Shown here in pieces: positions 1-6,021 of a stretch of DNA of 6,087 nt. Under the pieces are notes generated by a model. The model did no database searches and was not told where the DNA came from. It saw only the letters and a program-made list of their open reading frames with translations. The translations under genes were made by a program, and so were the position numbers. Source of the stretch: Pseudomonadota bacterium (GTDB lineage: Bacteria; Pseudomonadota; Alphaproteobacteria; Thalassobaculales; Thalassobaculaceae); the NCBI GenBank assembly GCA_027623845.1, contig JAQBUJ010000221.1:1-6087 (forward strand), in the 5' to 3' direction. The first letter of the stretch is position 1, and each line of letters opens with the position of its first letter.

Positions 1-2200
1 GCCCTTGGCGGTTTTGGCCTTGCCGGTTTTGGCCTTGGCGGCGCGGCCCGGATTGTGGTGAACCTTGCTGGCGCTGGCGCGGCATACCTTCGCCGAATCT
101 CGGTGGTTGTTGCAGGCGTTGGCCGCCCATCCGGCCCCATTCGTTCGAGCCGTCGCGGCCGTTCTTGCCCTGGCGGTCGCCCTTTTGATGTTGCTTGTAA
201 GTGTCGTCCATCAACTGCTGCTGCTGGCGGGACAGCTCGCTGAGTTGGCGCATCATCTCCTGGGTGGCGCGCTGTTGAGGCGACATCTGCTGGTTGCCCA
301 TGCGCAGATTTTCCATCATCTCCTGCAAGCGCGAGAGCATTTCACGGGCCGAATCCCGCGCGCCGCTTTGCGCCATTTCCCGCATTTTCTCGAGCATTTC
401 CTGCAGATCCTGACGGCGCATCGCGTCATCCCCCTCGGCCTGCTGGCCTTCTCCTTGCTGTTGTTGGCCGGTCTGGTTTTGCTGCTGTTTAGCCATCGCT
501 TCGAGATATTTATCGATGGCTTCCTTGAGCTGATCCATCAGTTGCTCGATCTGCTCGTCCGAAGCGTCACCGGCCAGCGCGTCCTGTAGCTGGCGCTCCA
601 GCTCGCGTAGCTGGCGCGCGGCGATCGAAAGCTCGCCATCCTCGATCCTGAGCGCGGTGTCCCACAGCAACGAAACGACGGATCCATCCTGGCCGCCGTC
701 CTCGTTCAAGCTGAGCCGCGCCGCCGCCGACTTAAGGTTCAGAAAGACCACCAGATCATCCGCGTAATGCTGCGGGCGGGCGGCGATCGTCATGATCACC
801 CCGGCGATGTCGCGCCGCTCTTCGGGCTTTGAGACCAGCCGTTTGCGCTGTTCGATCACGGCACGCGCCACGGGATGCCGGAAGATCCGCTCCGGCAGGA
901 TCATCTCAACCGGTTCGGATTTCCCGATCTGGCCAATCTCGTCGGTTGTCTGCATGACGATCCGGACCAGATGACCGGCAAAGGCATGCGGCGTCAGCTC
1001 GTTGAAGCTCTTGCCGGTAACCGTCGTCTTGCCCAATCCCGGCAGCGGCATCTGCAGGATCAGCGGCGAGTCATTGCCGATGCTGCCGTCCGAGGTCAAG
1101 CGGCGGATGACCGCCGAGGCGCTGGAAATCCCATAATCATCCCGCGCTTCGTATTGGATCACCAGACTGCCGCGCTGGCTGCCGGACGGCAGTTTCGCAA
1201 AGCTGATCTCCGGGGCCAGATCGGGGATCACGTTCAACTGCCATTGTGACAGCGTATCGCCGTCCTGACGGATGGTTAAACCAACGCCGGCTTCCAAAAC
1301 CATTTCCAGGCGATAACTTTCCCCGCCAATCGCCTCGAAGGGATGAATGTCGGGGGCGGAGGCGGAGGCGCCGGTCTCGACAAGCAATTCGGGAATCCCG
1401 GCGCCGCCGGAAACCGCCGCCAAGACCTTGCTGCCGATCGGCACCGGGATCGCCGCCGCCTCGGCTGGTTGCCGGTCCGCGCCTGCCTGGCTCCCACCCT
1501 TGGCGGACACGGCGCTCGCAAGCGGACGGCGCGTCAGCAATAGCGGGGGTTTGCCGGTATAGGCGGGGGGACTGATCCACATGTCGACGGTTGCAGTCCG
1601 GGGGCCGCCGGCGGCGTCGAAACTTGGCTTGATCGCCGCCATCAATCGGGCGCCCGGATCCTCCCAGCCCACCACCAGAGCGACGATTAACGCCAAGCCG
1701 AGCCCGGACCGGATCGCGAAAGGGTCGAGCCGAGGCAGGATTGGCCGGGGCGGGCCGACCGTAAGCTGAGCCTGCATCGCCTGGGTCCGGCGCAAAAACG
1801 CATTCCAAAGCCTTCTTGAGCGGGGATCGGCGCCATTGGCCAGCCGATCCGTCAGCGCGGTCAGCGGGCGATGCCGCAATCCACTTGCTTCCTCCAGCCG
1901 CCGCTTGACCTGATGATCGTCCGGCGCCTGAAAGCGAAGCACCGCCAGCCTTGTGCACCAACCCAACCCACCAAGCGCCGCCGCGAGCAGCGCCACATGC
2001 ATCCATCCGCCCAACGGTCCACCGAACCAGGCGCCAAAGGACTGGGGAATTTCCAACAAGCCCGCCGCGACCGCCGCCACGACAATCGCCATCGCCGGGG
2101 CCGAGGCTGTCCAAAAGGCCTCCCAAATCAGGGTAAGGCGCGCCAACAGGTGCTTCGCCTGATAGGCGCGGGATTTCGGAAGATCACTTGGAAGCGTCAT
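1..2200 (-). CDS. DUF4175 / TIGR02302 family membrane protein, 3' end cut by window edge
   Basis: The frame stays open from the ATG at 2200 to base 1 with no stop, giving 733 residues. The family is usually about 850 residues (from memory), so roughly the last hundred are outside the window. Seen in order: two hydrophobic segments (about residues 22-50 and 66-86), a third (about 165-180), then an extracytoplasmic-looking region with PPAYTGKPP (211-219), DDYG (354-357) and a HAFAGHLVRI stretch (405-414). A long charged helical, probably coiled-coil part follows (about 515-670) with poly-Gln runs, Met-rich DLQEMLEKMREMA and SAREMLSRLQEMMENL, and finally a Gln/Gly/Arg-rich tail. This architecture is typical of TIGR02302 proteins, whose biochemical function is unknown. 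I chose ATG 2200 because AGG sits 6 nt upstream of it. An in-frame ATG at 2227 (nine residues longer) has no visible ribosome site, and a TAA lies just above it at 2234-2236. It is last in the argH-lptM-lysA direction. Family call is firm, role unknown. Confidence 0.88.
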   Translation of the reverse strand, partial: MTLPSDLPKSRAYQAKHLLARLTLIWEAFWTASAPAMAIVVAAVAAGLLEIPQSFGAWFGGPLGGWMHVALLAAALGGLGWCTRLAVLRFQAPDDHQVKRRLEEASGLRHRPLTALTDRLANGADPRSRRLWNAFLRRTQAMQAQLTVGPPRPILPRLDPFAIRSGLGLALIVALVVGWEDPGARLMAAIKPSFDAAGGPRTATVDMWISPPAYTGKPPLLLTRRPLASAVSAKGGSQAGADRQPAEAAAIPVPIGSKVLAAVSGGAGIPELLVETGASASAPDIHPFEAIGGESYRLEMVLEAGVGLTIRQDGDTLSQWQLNVIPDLAPEISFAKLPSGSQRGSLVIQYEARDDYGISSASAVIRRLTSDGSIGNDSPLILQMPLPGLGKTTVTGKSFNELTPHAFAGHLVRIVMQTTDEIGQIGKSEPVEMILPERIFRHPVARAVIEQRKRLVSKPEERRDIAGVIMTIAARPQHYADDLVVFLNLKSAAARLSLNEDGGQDGSVVSLLWDTALRIEDGELSIAARQLRELERQLQDALAGDASDEQIEQLMDQLKEAIDKYLEAMAKQQQNQTGQQQQGEGQQAEGDDAMRRQDLQEMLEKMREMAQSGARDSAREMLSRLQEMMENLRMGNQQMSPQQRATQEMMRQLSELSRQQQQLMDDTYKQHQKGDRQGKNGRDGSNEWGRMGGQRLQQPPRFGEGMPRQRQQGSPQSGPRRQGQNRQGQNRQG
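3..46 (-). repeat. 15-bp in-frame tandem repeat in the DUF4175 gene tail
   Basis: The unit CCTTGGCGGTTTTGG (plus-strand reading) occurs at 3-17, again with one change at 18-32, and begins a third time at 33 before diverging. On the coding strand it encodes RQGQN repeated at the visible C-terminal end of the protein. It lies in a Gln/Gly/Arg-rich, probably disordered tail. The array touches the window edge, so more copies may lie outside. Confidence 0.85.
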
Positions 2201-2283
2201 CGGGGACCTGCTCGCAAGCTGTGTCATTGACGTTTACGGCGGCGGCAGGCGCTTCACCGCGACCGCCGCATGATCAACTCCGG

Positions 2284-2296
2284 GTGGCTCGGCCAC
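2284..2296. other. Short perfect inverted repeat in the lysA-DUF4175 gap
   Basis: GTGGC-TCG-GCCAC forms a 5-bp perfect stem with a 3-nt loop. It lies in the 5' region of the DUF4175 gene and shares the GTGG...CCAC core with the dyads in the neighbouring 22-bp repeats. No T-run follows on either strand, so it does not look like a classical terminator. It could be an RNA hairpin, an operator half, or chance in GC-rich DNA. Confidence 0.35.
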
Positions 2297-2309
2297 TGCT
2301 TCGACCCGC

Positions 2310-2370
2310 GCTCTACTGTGGAACCACCAACGCCTTACTGTGGAACCACCAACGCTCTACTGTGGAACCA
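2310..2370. repeat. 22-bp intergenic tandem repeat, about 2.8 copies
   Basis: Copies start at 2310, 2332 and 2354. The first two are 22 bp each and differ at a couple of bases. The third matches the first for 17 bp (GCTCTACTGTGGAACCA) and then diverges. Each full copy contains the dyad GTGG-AA-CCAC (2318-2327 and 2340-2349), and the third has GTGGAACCAA. The array lies between the lysA stop and the DUF4175 start, so it is in the leader or promoter region of the latter. The 22-bp period is close to two turns of B-DNA, which would put the dyads on one helix face. It could be a repeated protein-binding site or simply a slippage repeat. Confidence 0.85.
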
Positions 2371-2376
2371 AGTGTC

Positions 2377-2390
2377 AGGCCGCCGGGCCT
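2377..2390 (-). terminator. Possible weak hairpin terminator after lysA
   Basis: Six bases after the lysA stop codon, AGGCC-CGGC-GGCCT (coding-strand reading) makes a perfect 5-bp GC-rich stem with a 4-nt loop. No T-tract follows, so it is not a canonical intrinsic terminator. It might attenuate transcription, protect the 3' end of the mRNA, or be chance. Position is the main argument for it. Confidence 0.25.
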
Positions 2391-2396
2391 TCGCGG

Positions 2397-3707
2397 TCAA
2401 GCGCGTTCGGCTTTCATCGGCTCACCGAGCCAGTCGGGGATCTGCTCCAGATCCATCGCTTCCTCGACCGATTGGCGTCGCCGGATCACCGCGAAGTCGC
2501 CGGCGTTGACCAAAACCTCCGGTATCAACGGGCGGCTGTTATAGGTCGAGGACATCACCGCGCCATAAGCGCCGGCGGACCGAATCGCCAATAAGTCACC
2601 CTCGGCCACCACCGGCAGGACGCAATCCTTGGCCAGATAATCACCGCTTTCGCAGATCGGCCCGACCAGATCGCAAGCGCCCGGAACCGCCGGCGCGGCA
2701 GGGTCGGTCTCAGCCACCGTCACGATCGCGTGATACGCCTCATACAGGGTCGGCCGGATCAGATCGTTCATCGCGGCATCGGCGATCACGAAGCGTTTTT
2801 CGCCACCCTGCTTCACATAGACCACACGGGTGACCAGAATGCCGGCATCGCCGACAAGAAAGCGGCCGGGCTCGAAGGATAAGGCGCAGTCCAGATCGCC
2901 GACCTGTTCACGGACGATGGTCGCATAGGCCTCAAGGTTGGGCGGCGTCTCGGCGTCATAGGCGATACCAAGCCCGCCGCCGAGATCAAGATGGTCGATC
3001 CGGTGGCCCGCCGCGCGCAACTCCAGGGTGATGTCGCGCAGCCGGGCATAGGCGTCGCGATAGGGGGAGATGTCGGTCAATTGAGAGCCGATATGCACCG
3101 ACAGGCTGGTCATCGAGACGCCGGGAAGCGACGCCGCCAGCGTGAACATTTTCGGCGCTCCATCCAGATCGACGCCGAACTTGTTCTCCTTGCGCCCGGT
3201 GGTGATCTTCGCATGGGTGCGGGCGTCGACATCCGGATTGACCCTAAGGCCAGCCGCGGCCTCGGTCCCGATCGCCTGGGCGACGTCGCTCAGCGCCCGC
3301 AGTTCGGCCTCGGATTCAATGTTGATTTGATGAATCCCCGCCTTCAGGGCCTCGGCCAGCTCTTCACGGGTCTTGCCGACCCCGGCAAAGACGATCTTGT
3401 CGGCTGGGATTCCGGCGGCCAGGCTACGCCGCATCTCGCCGACCGAAACCACGTCAGCGCCAGCGCCGGCCTCTGCAAAGGTACGGATCACCGCCAGGTT
3501 GGAGTTCGCCTTGACCGCGTAATAGACCGTGGCGCGAAGCCCGGCCAACGCCTTTGTATAGGCGTGATAGCGGGCCAGCATGGTGGCGCTGGAATAACAA
3601 TAGAACGGGGTGCCGACAGCATCAGCGATGATGGGCACGGCGACATCCTCGGCATGCAGGATACCGGCCTTATGAGAGAAACCGGCCTTATGAGAGAAAT
3701 GAGTCAC
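2397..3707 (-). CDS. lysA: Diaminopimelate decarboxylase
   Basis: PLP-dependent cytosolic enzyme converting meso-diaminopimelate to L-lysine and CO2, the last step of lysine synthesis. The 436-residue product has the full fold-III decarboxylase signature set: YYAVKAN with the PLP lysine at Lys66, HIGSQ (205-209), GGGLG phosphate-binding loop (243-247), EPGR (279-282), CESGD (352-356, whose Cys normally completes the partner subunit's active site), and GAYGAVMSSTYNSRP (379-393). Length is normal for the family. I chose GTG 3707 because AAGGA lies 9 nt upstream and the resulting start (MTHF...) matches the usual family N-terminus. ATG 3716, three codons earlier, abuts the same AAGGA. The frame is open back to 4127, but that part overlaps lptM and argH and is not LysA-like. 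Oddity: an exact six-residue duplication, FSHKAG twice, at residues 4-15. It sits third in the argH-lptM-lysA run. Confidence 0.97.
   Translation of the reverse strand: MTHFSHKAGFSHKAGILHAEDVAVPIIADAVGTPFYCYSSATMLARYHAYTKALAGLRATVYYAVKANSNLAVIRTFAEAGAGADVVSVGEMRRSLAAGIPADKIVFAGVGKTREELAEALKAGIHQINIESEAELRALSDVAQAIGTEAAAGLRVNPDVDARTHAKITTGRKENKFGVDLDGAPKMFTLAASLPGVSMTSLSVHIGSQLTDISPYRDAYARLRDITLELRAAGHRIDHLDLGGGLGIAYDAETPPNLEAYATIVREQVGDLDCALSFEPGRFLVGDAGILVTRVVYVKQGGEKRFVIADAAMNDLIRPTLYEAYHAIVTVAETDPAAPAVPGACDLVGPICESGDYLAKDCVLPVVAEGDLLAIRSAGAYGAVMSSTYNSRPLIPEVLVNAGDFAVIRRRQSVEEAMDLEQIPDWLGEPMKAERA
3663..3698 (-). repeat. 18-bp perfect tandem duplication in the lysA 5' end
   Basis: ACCGGCCTTATGAGAGAA (plus-strand reading) occurs twice, back to back and identical, at 3663-3680 and 3681-3698. 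On the coding strand each copy encodes FSHKAG, so the duplication keeps the frame. Its perfect identity suggests a recent duplication or a still-unstable tract. Confidence 0.93.
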
Positions 3708-3716
3708 GGTTAACAT

Positions 3717-3721
3717 TCCTT
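3717..3721 (-). promoter_or_regulatory. lysA ribosome binding site deciding a GTG start
   Basis: AAGGA on the coding strand sits 9 nt before GTG 3707 but directly against ATG 3716. The spacing favours the GTG as the true start of lysA. Confidence 0.65.
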
Positions 3722-3778
3722 CGCTACGCGCTGCGACCGTGGTTGGTTCGATCGCCGGCTTCAATCGCGGATCACCCG

Positions 3779-3934
3779 TTACTGGGACGGATAAGATTTT
3801 GGATAGCTGACGGGTTTGTCCAGCGGCGGTTTCGGGCTGCCGCGTTTGCCGCAGGCCGAAACCGAAAGCGCCAGCCCAACGACAACCAGTCCAAGCACGA
3901 TAATGCGCAAAAAGCGGGGCTGGATCCTTCGCAT
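3779..3934 (-). CDS. lptM: Small LptM-like (YifL-type) lipoprotein
   Basis: A 51-residue protein with a basic N-terminus (MRRIQPRFLR), a hydrophobic stretch (about 11-25) and a lipobox VSAC ending at Cys28. The mature part starts CGKRGSPKPPLDKP, resembling the CG-x-KG-x-x-x-x-P start of the LptM/YifL family. No Asp follows the Cys, so outer-membrane sorting is expected. In E. coli LptM binds the LPS translocon LptD-LptE and helps LptD mature; that role here is inferred only. Start ATG 3934 has a strong AAGGAG 7 nt upstream. The stop is TAA at 3779-3781. The gene begins 26 bp after argH ends and precedes lysA by 71 bp. A small lipoprotein beside lysA is a recurrent arrangement in proteobacteria. 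It could also be an unrelated short lipoprotein, since so short a mature region gives limited certainty. Confidence 0.85.
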   Translation of the reverse strand: MRRIQPRFLRIIVLGLVVVGLALSVSACGKRGSPKPPLDKPVSYPKSYPSQ

Positions 3935-3941
3935 GAGAGCG

Positions 3942-3947
3942 CTCCTT
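3942..3947 (-). promoter_or_regulatory. Strong ribosome binding site of the small lipoprotein gene
   Basis: AAGGAG on the coding strand lies 7 nt before ATG 3934, inside the 26-bp argH-lptM gap. It supports this short reading frame as a real gene. Confidence 0.8.
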
Positions 3948-3960
3948 GCAGGCCGGGCGG

Positions 3961-5427
3961 CTATAGGAACCGGGCGCGGGCGGCGGCGGCGGCGGCCCGG
4001 ACATTGGCCGGTGCGGTACCGCCAAAGCTGGTCCGGCTGGAGACCGAGCGGGCCGGGTCGAGAACCGCGTAGACGGCATCGGTGATCCGCGGCTCGATCG
4101 CCTGCAGCGCCGGCAAGTCCAGCTCATCCAGCTTACAGCCGCGTTGCTCGGCCAGTTTGACCACCGCCCCGGTTACGTGATGGGCGTTGCGGAACGGCAT
4201 GTCGAGGCTGCGCACCAGCCAGTCCGCCAGATCGGTCGCGGTGGCGAAACCCAGTTCGGCGGCTTGGCGCAAGGCCGGAGCATTGGCGCGCATATCGGTG
4301 ACCATGCCGACACAGGCGGCGATACAGACATCCAGCGTGTCGGCGGCGTCGAACAGCGGCTCTTTGTCCTCCTGCATGTCCTTGCAAAAGGCCAAAGGCA
4401 GGCCCTTCATCATGACCAGCAGCGCGGTCAGCGCGCCGATCACCCGGCCGGACTTGCCGCGCACCAATTCGGCGGCGTCGGGATTGCGCTTCTGCGGCAT
4501 GATCGAGCTGCCGGTGGTAAAGGAATCGGAGAGCGTGATGAACTGAAATTGAGCGCTCATCCAATTGACGATTTCCTCGGAGAAGCGCGACAGATGCATG
4601 GCGGTGATCGAGGCGGCGGCCAGGAACTCCAGCGCAAAATCACGATCCGAGACCGCATCGAGGGAGTTCGCCGTCGGGCCGCTGAAACCCAGCGCCGCCG
4701 CCGTTGCGTCACGATCGATCGGAAATGAGGTCCCGGCCAGGGCGGCGGAACCAAGCGGGCACTCGTTCAACCGCACCCGGCAATCGGCAAAGCGCCCGCG
4801 GTCGCGGCCGATCATCTCGACATAAGCCATCATATGATGGCCAAAGGTCACCGGTTGCGCCGCCTGCAGGTGGGTGAAGCCAGGCATCACCACATCGGCG
4901 TTGGCCTCGGCCTGGTCGATCAGGGCCGCCTGTAGGGCCTTCAGGCCCGCGTCGATATTGTCGATGGCGCCGCGAACCCACATCTTGAAGTCGGTCGCGA
5001 CCTGATCATTGCGCGAGCGCGCGGTGTGCATCCGCCCGGCGGCGTCGCCGATCAACGTGGCGAGCCGGGCTTCCACATTCATGTGGATATCCTCAAGCGC
5101 GCGCGAAAACGTGAAACGCCCTTCGGTGATTTCCTGCTCGACCTGGTCTAGACCTCGGGCGATATCGGCCCCATCCTTAGCGGATATGATCCCTTGGGCG
5201 ACCAGCATCGCGGCATGGGCTCTGGACCCCGCGATGTCCTGGGCGTAGAAGCGCTGATCGAAGTCAATCGAGGGATTGATCTGGTCCATCACCTGGGACG
5301 GGCCATCGCGGAAGCGTCCACCCCACATGGTGCTGGCCTGGCTGCCAGCGCTGTTAGGCTGGGCGCCGGGTTGGGCGCCGGGTTGGGCATTGGACTGGAT
5401 GGTGGATTGGTCGGGTTTCGTGATCAT
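3961..5427 (-). CDS. argH: Argininosuccinate lyase
   Basis: Cytosolic homotetrameric fumarate-lyase-superfamily enzyme that splits argininosuccinate into arginine and fumarate, the last arginine step. The 488-residue product contains WGGRF near the start (35-39), HTARSRNDQ (134-142), GFTHLQAAQP (183-192, with the catalytic-pair His186), the superfamily signature GSSIMPQKRNPD (306-317, catalytic serine loop) and the C-terminal GGTAP (469-473). All key residues seem present. Start is uncertain. ATG 5427 gives a 33-residue low-complexity leader (QPGAQPGAQP repeat) before the usual MWGGRF start. ATG 5328 would begin exactly at MWGGRF. Neither has a good ribosome site (only a GAG adjacent to 5427). 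I kept 5427 because the leader codons mostly end in G or C, like the rest of the gene, and I recall short N-terminal extensions in related ArgH proteins. It heads the minus-strand gene run and diverges from the thioredoxin gene. Confidence 0.96.
   Translation of the reverse strand: MITKPDQSTIQSNAQPGAQPGAQPNSAGSQASTMWGGRFRDGPSQVMDQINPSIDFDQRFYAQDIAGSRAHAAMLVAQGIISAKDGADIARGLDQVEQEITEGRFTFSRALEDIHMNVEARLATLIGDAAGRMHTARSRNDQVATDFKMWVRGAIDNIDAGLKALQAALIDQAEANADVVMPGFTHLQAAQPVTFGHHMMAYVEMIGRDRGRFADCRVRLNECPLGSAALAGTSFPIDRDATAAALGFSGPTANSLDAVSDRDFALEFLAAASITAMHLSRFSEEIVNWMSAQFQFITLSDSFTTGSSIMPQKRNPDAAELVRGKSGRVIGALTALLVMMKGLPLAFCKDMQEDKEPLFDAADTLDVCIAACVGMVTDMRANAPALRQAAELGFATATDLADWLVRSLDMPFRNAHHVTGAVVKLAEQRGCKLDELDLPALQAIEPRITDAVYAVLDPARSVSSRTSFGGTAPANVRAAAAAARARFL
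5359..5389 (-). repeat. 12-bp tandem repeat in the argH N-terminal leader
   Basis: TTGGGCGCCGGG-type units (plus-strand reading) occur at 5359-5370 and 5371-5382 with one difference, and a third partial copy follows to 5389. On the coding strand they encode repeated GAQP/AQPG in the poorly conserved leader of ArgH. If translation begins at 5328, the repeat is instead in the argH-tlpA intergenic region. Confidence 0.8.
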
Positions 5428-5430
5428 CTC

Positions 5431-5436
5431 AAGGAG
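5431..5436 (+). promoter_or_regulatory. Ribosome binding site of the thioredoxin gene
   Basis: AAGGAG lies 6 nt before GTG 5443. This decides the start: the frame is open upstream to an ATG at 5194, but that part is antisense to argH and has no thioredoxin or signal-peptide features. Confidence 0.8.
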
Positions 5437-5442
5437 CTTTCG

Positions 5443-6021
5443 GTGCGCTTCAATTTGGTTTCAGTTGCCGGTCTGCCGATACTCGCTGCGGTCGTCGTGT
5501 TACTCGTCGCCACGGTGACACTGCGGGCCGAGGCAGCTTCATCCGACCCGCCGATCGCCGGGTCGATGATCAAGTTCGTCGCCAGCGACCCGCCGGTTCC
5601 GGTTCCAGACACACCGTTCATAAGCGCCGATGGCCAAACCATCAAGCTCTCCGACCTCAAGGGGCGTTTGGTGCTGGTGAATTTTTGGGCGACCTGGTGC
5701 AGTCCCTGCATTCGTGAGTTGCCGTCGATCGACAATCTGCGCCGGGCGGTCAGCGACCCCCGGCTTGAGATCATCCTGGTTTCGATTGATCGCGGCGGCG
5801 CCAAGGTGCATCAGCCTTTTCTTGAAAAGCTCGGCATCACCGCACTGACCTCCGCCAGCGATCCTCGGGCGGCGCTGCTGCGGGCTCTGAAGGGGCCGGG
5901 TATTCCGATCACGCTGTTGATCAGTCCACAAAGCCAGGTGCTGGGCCGATTGATTGGCGACGCCGAATGGGATTCGCCGGAGGCTCGGGCGTTAATCCAG
6001 TATTATTTAGATGCGGGCTAA
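5443..6021 (+). CDS. TlpA/ResA-like membrane-anchored thioredoxin
   Basis: A 192-residue thiol-disulfide oxidoreductase expected to face the periplasm. The N-terminus has a hydrophobic segment (about residues 9-27) followed by RAEAAS, which may be a signal-peptidase site (AEA before Ala32) or the end of an uncleaved anchor. The thioredoxin domain covers about 55-190: the leading strand LVLVNFWATWCSPC with active-site Cys86 and Cys89, then ELPSIDNL, the strand EIILVSID, and the cis-proline loop GPGIPIT (Pro155). TlpA/ResA/CcmG family members reduce periplasmic disulfides, often in cytochrome c or oxidase maturation; the target here is unknown. Start is GTG 5443, set by the AAGGAG upstream. It diverges from argH with 15 bp between start codons. 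The CSPC motif differs from the CGPC of cytosolic thioredoxin and fits a TlpA-type reductant. The family is clear; the exact subfamily is not. Confidence 0.93.
   Translation: MRFNLVSVAGLPILAAVVVLLVATVTLRAEAASSDPPIAGSMIKFVASDPPVPVPDTPFISADGQTIKLSDLKGRLVLVNFWATWCSPCIRELPSIDNLRRAVSDPRLEIILVSIDRGGAKVHQPFLEKLGITALTSASDPRAALLRALKGPGIPITLLISPQSQVLGRLIGDAEWDSPEARALIQYYLDAG

Noticed and set aside
65..589. Plus-strand 174-codon frame, Leu/His-rich and apparently membrane-like
   Set aside because: It is antisense to the Gln/Glu/Met-rich tail of the DUF4175 gene; CAG and GAG codons read backwards give Leu codons. No ribosome site or family resemblance.
1137..2126. Minus-strand 329-codon frame
   Set aside because: It is an out-of-frame shadow of the DUF4175 gene, Gly/Arg-rich low complexity. 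The frame starting at 2200 gives the recognisable protein over the same bases.
2991..3713. Plus-strand 240-codon frame opposite lysA
   Set aside because: Antisense to well-conserved lysA codons, with no recognisable domain and no ribosome site that I could see.
3708..4127. Upstream extension of the lysA frame to an ATG at 4127
   Set aside because: It would overlap lptM entirely and the argH 3' end, and its sequence is Arg/Pro/Ser-rich without LysA similarity. The GTG at 3707 has a properly spaced ribosome site.
4144..4728. Plus-strand 194-codon frame opposite argH
   Set aside because: High-GC antisense shadow of conserved argH sequence; Gly/Arg/Gln-rich with no domain.
5194..5442. Upstream extension of the thioredoxin frame to an ATG at 5194
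   Set aside because: Antisense to argH, and it would bury the signal or anchor segment inside the protein. GTG 5443 has AAGGAG at good spacing.
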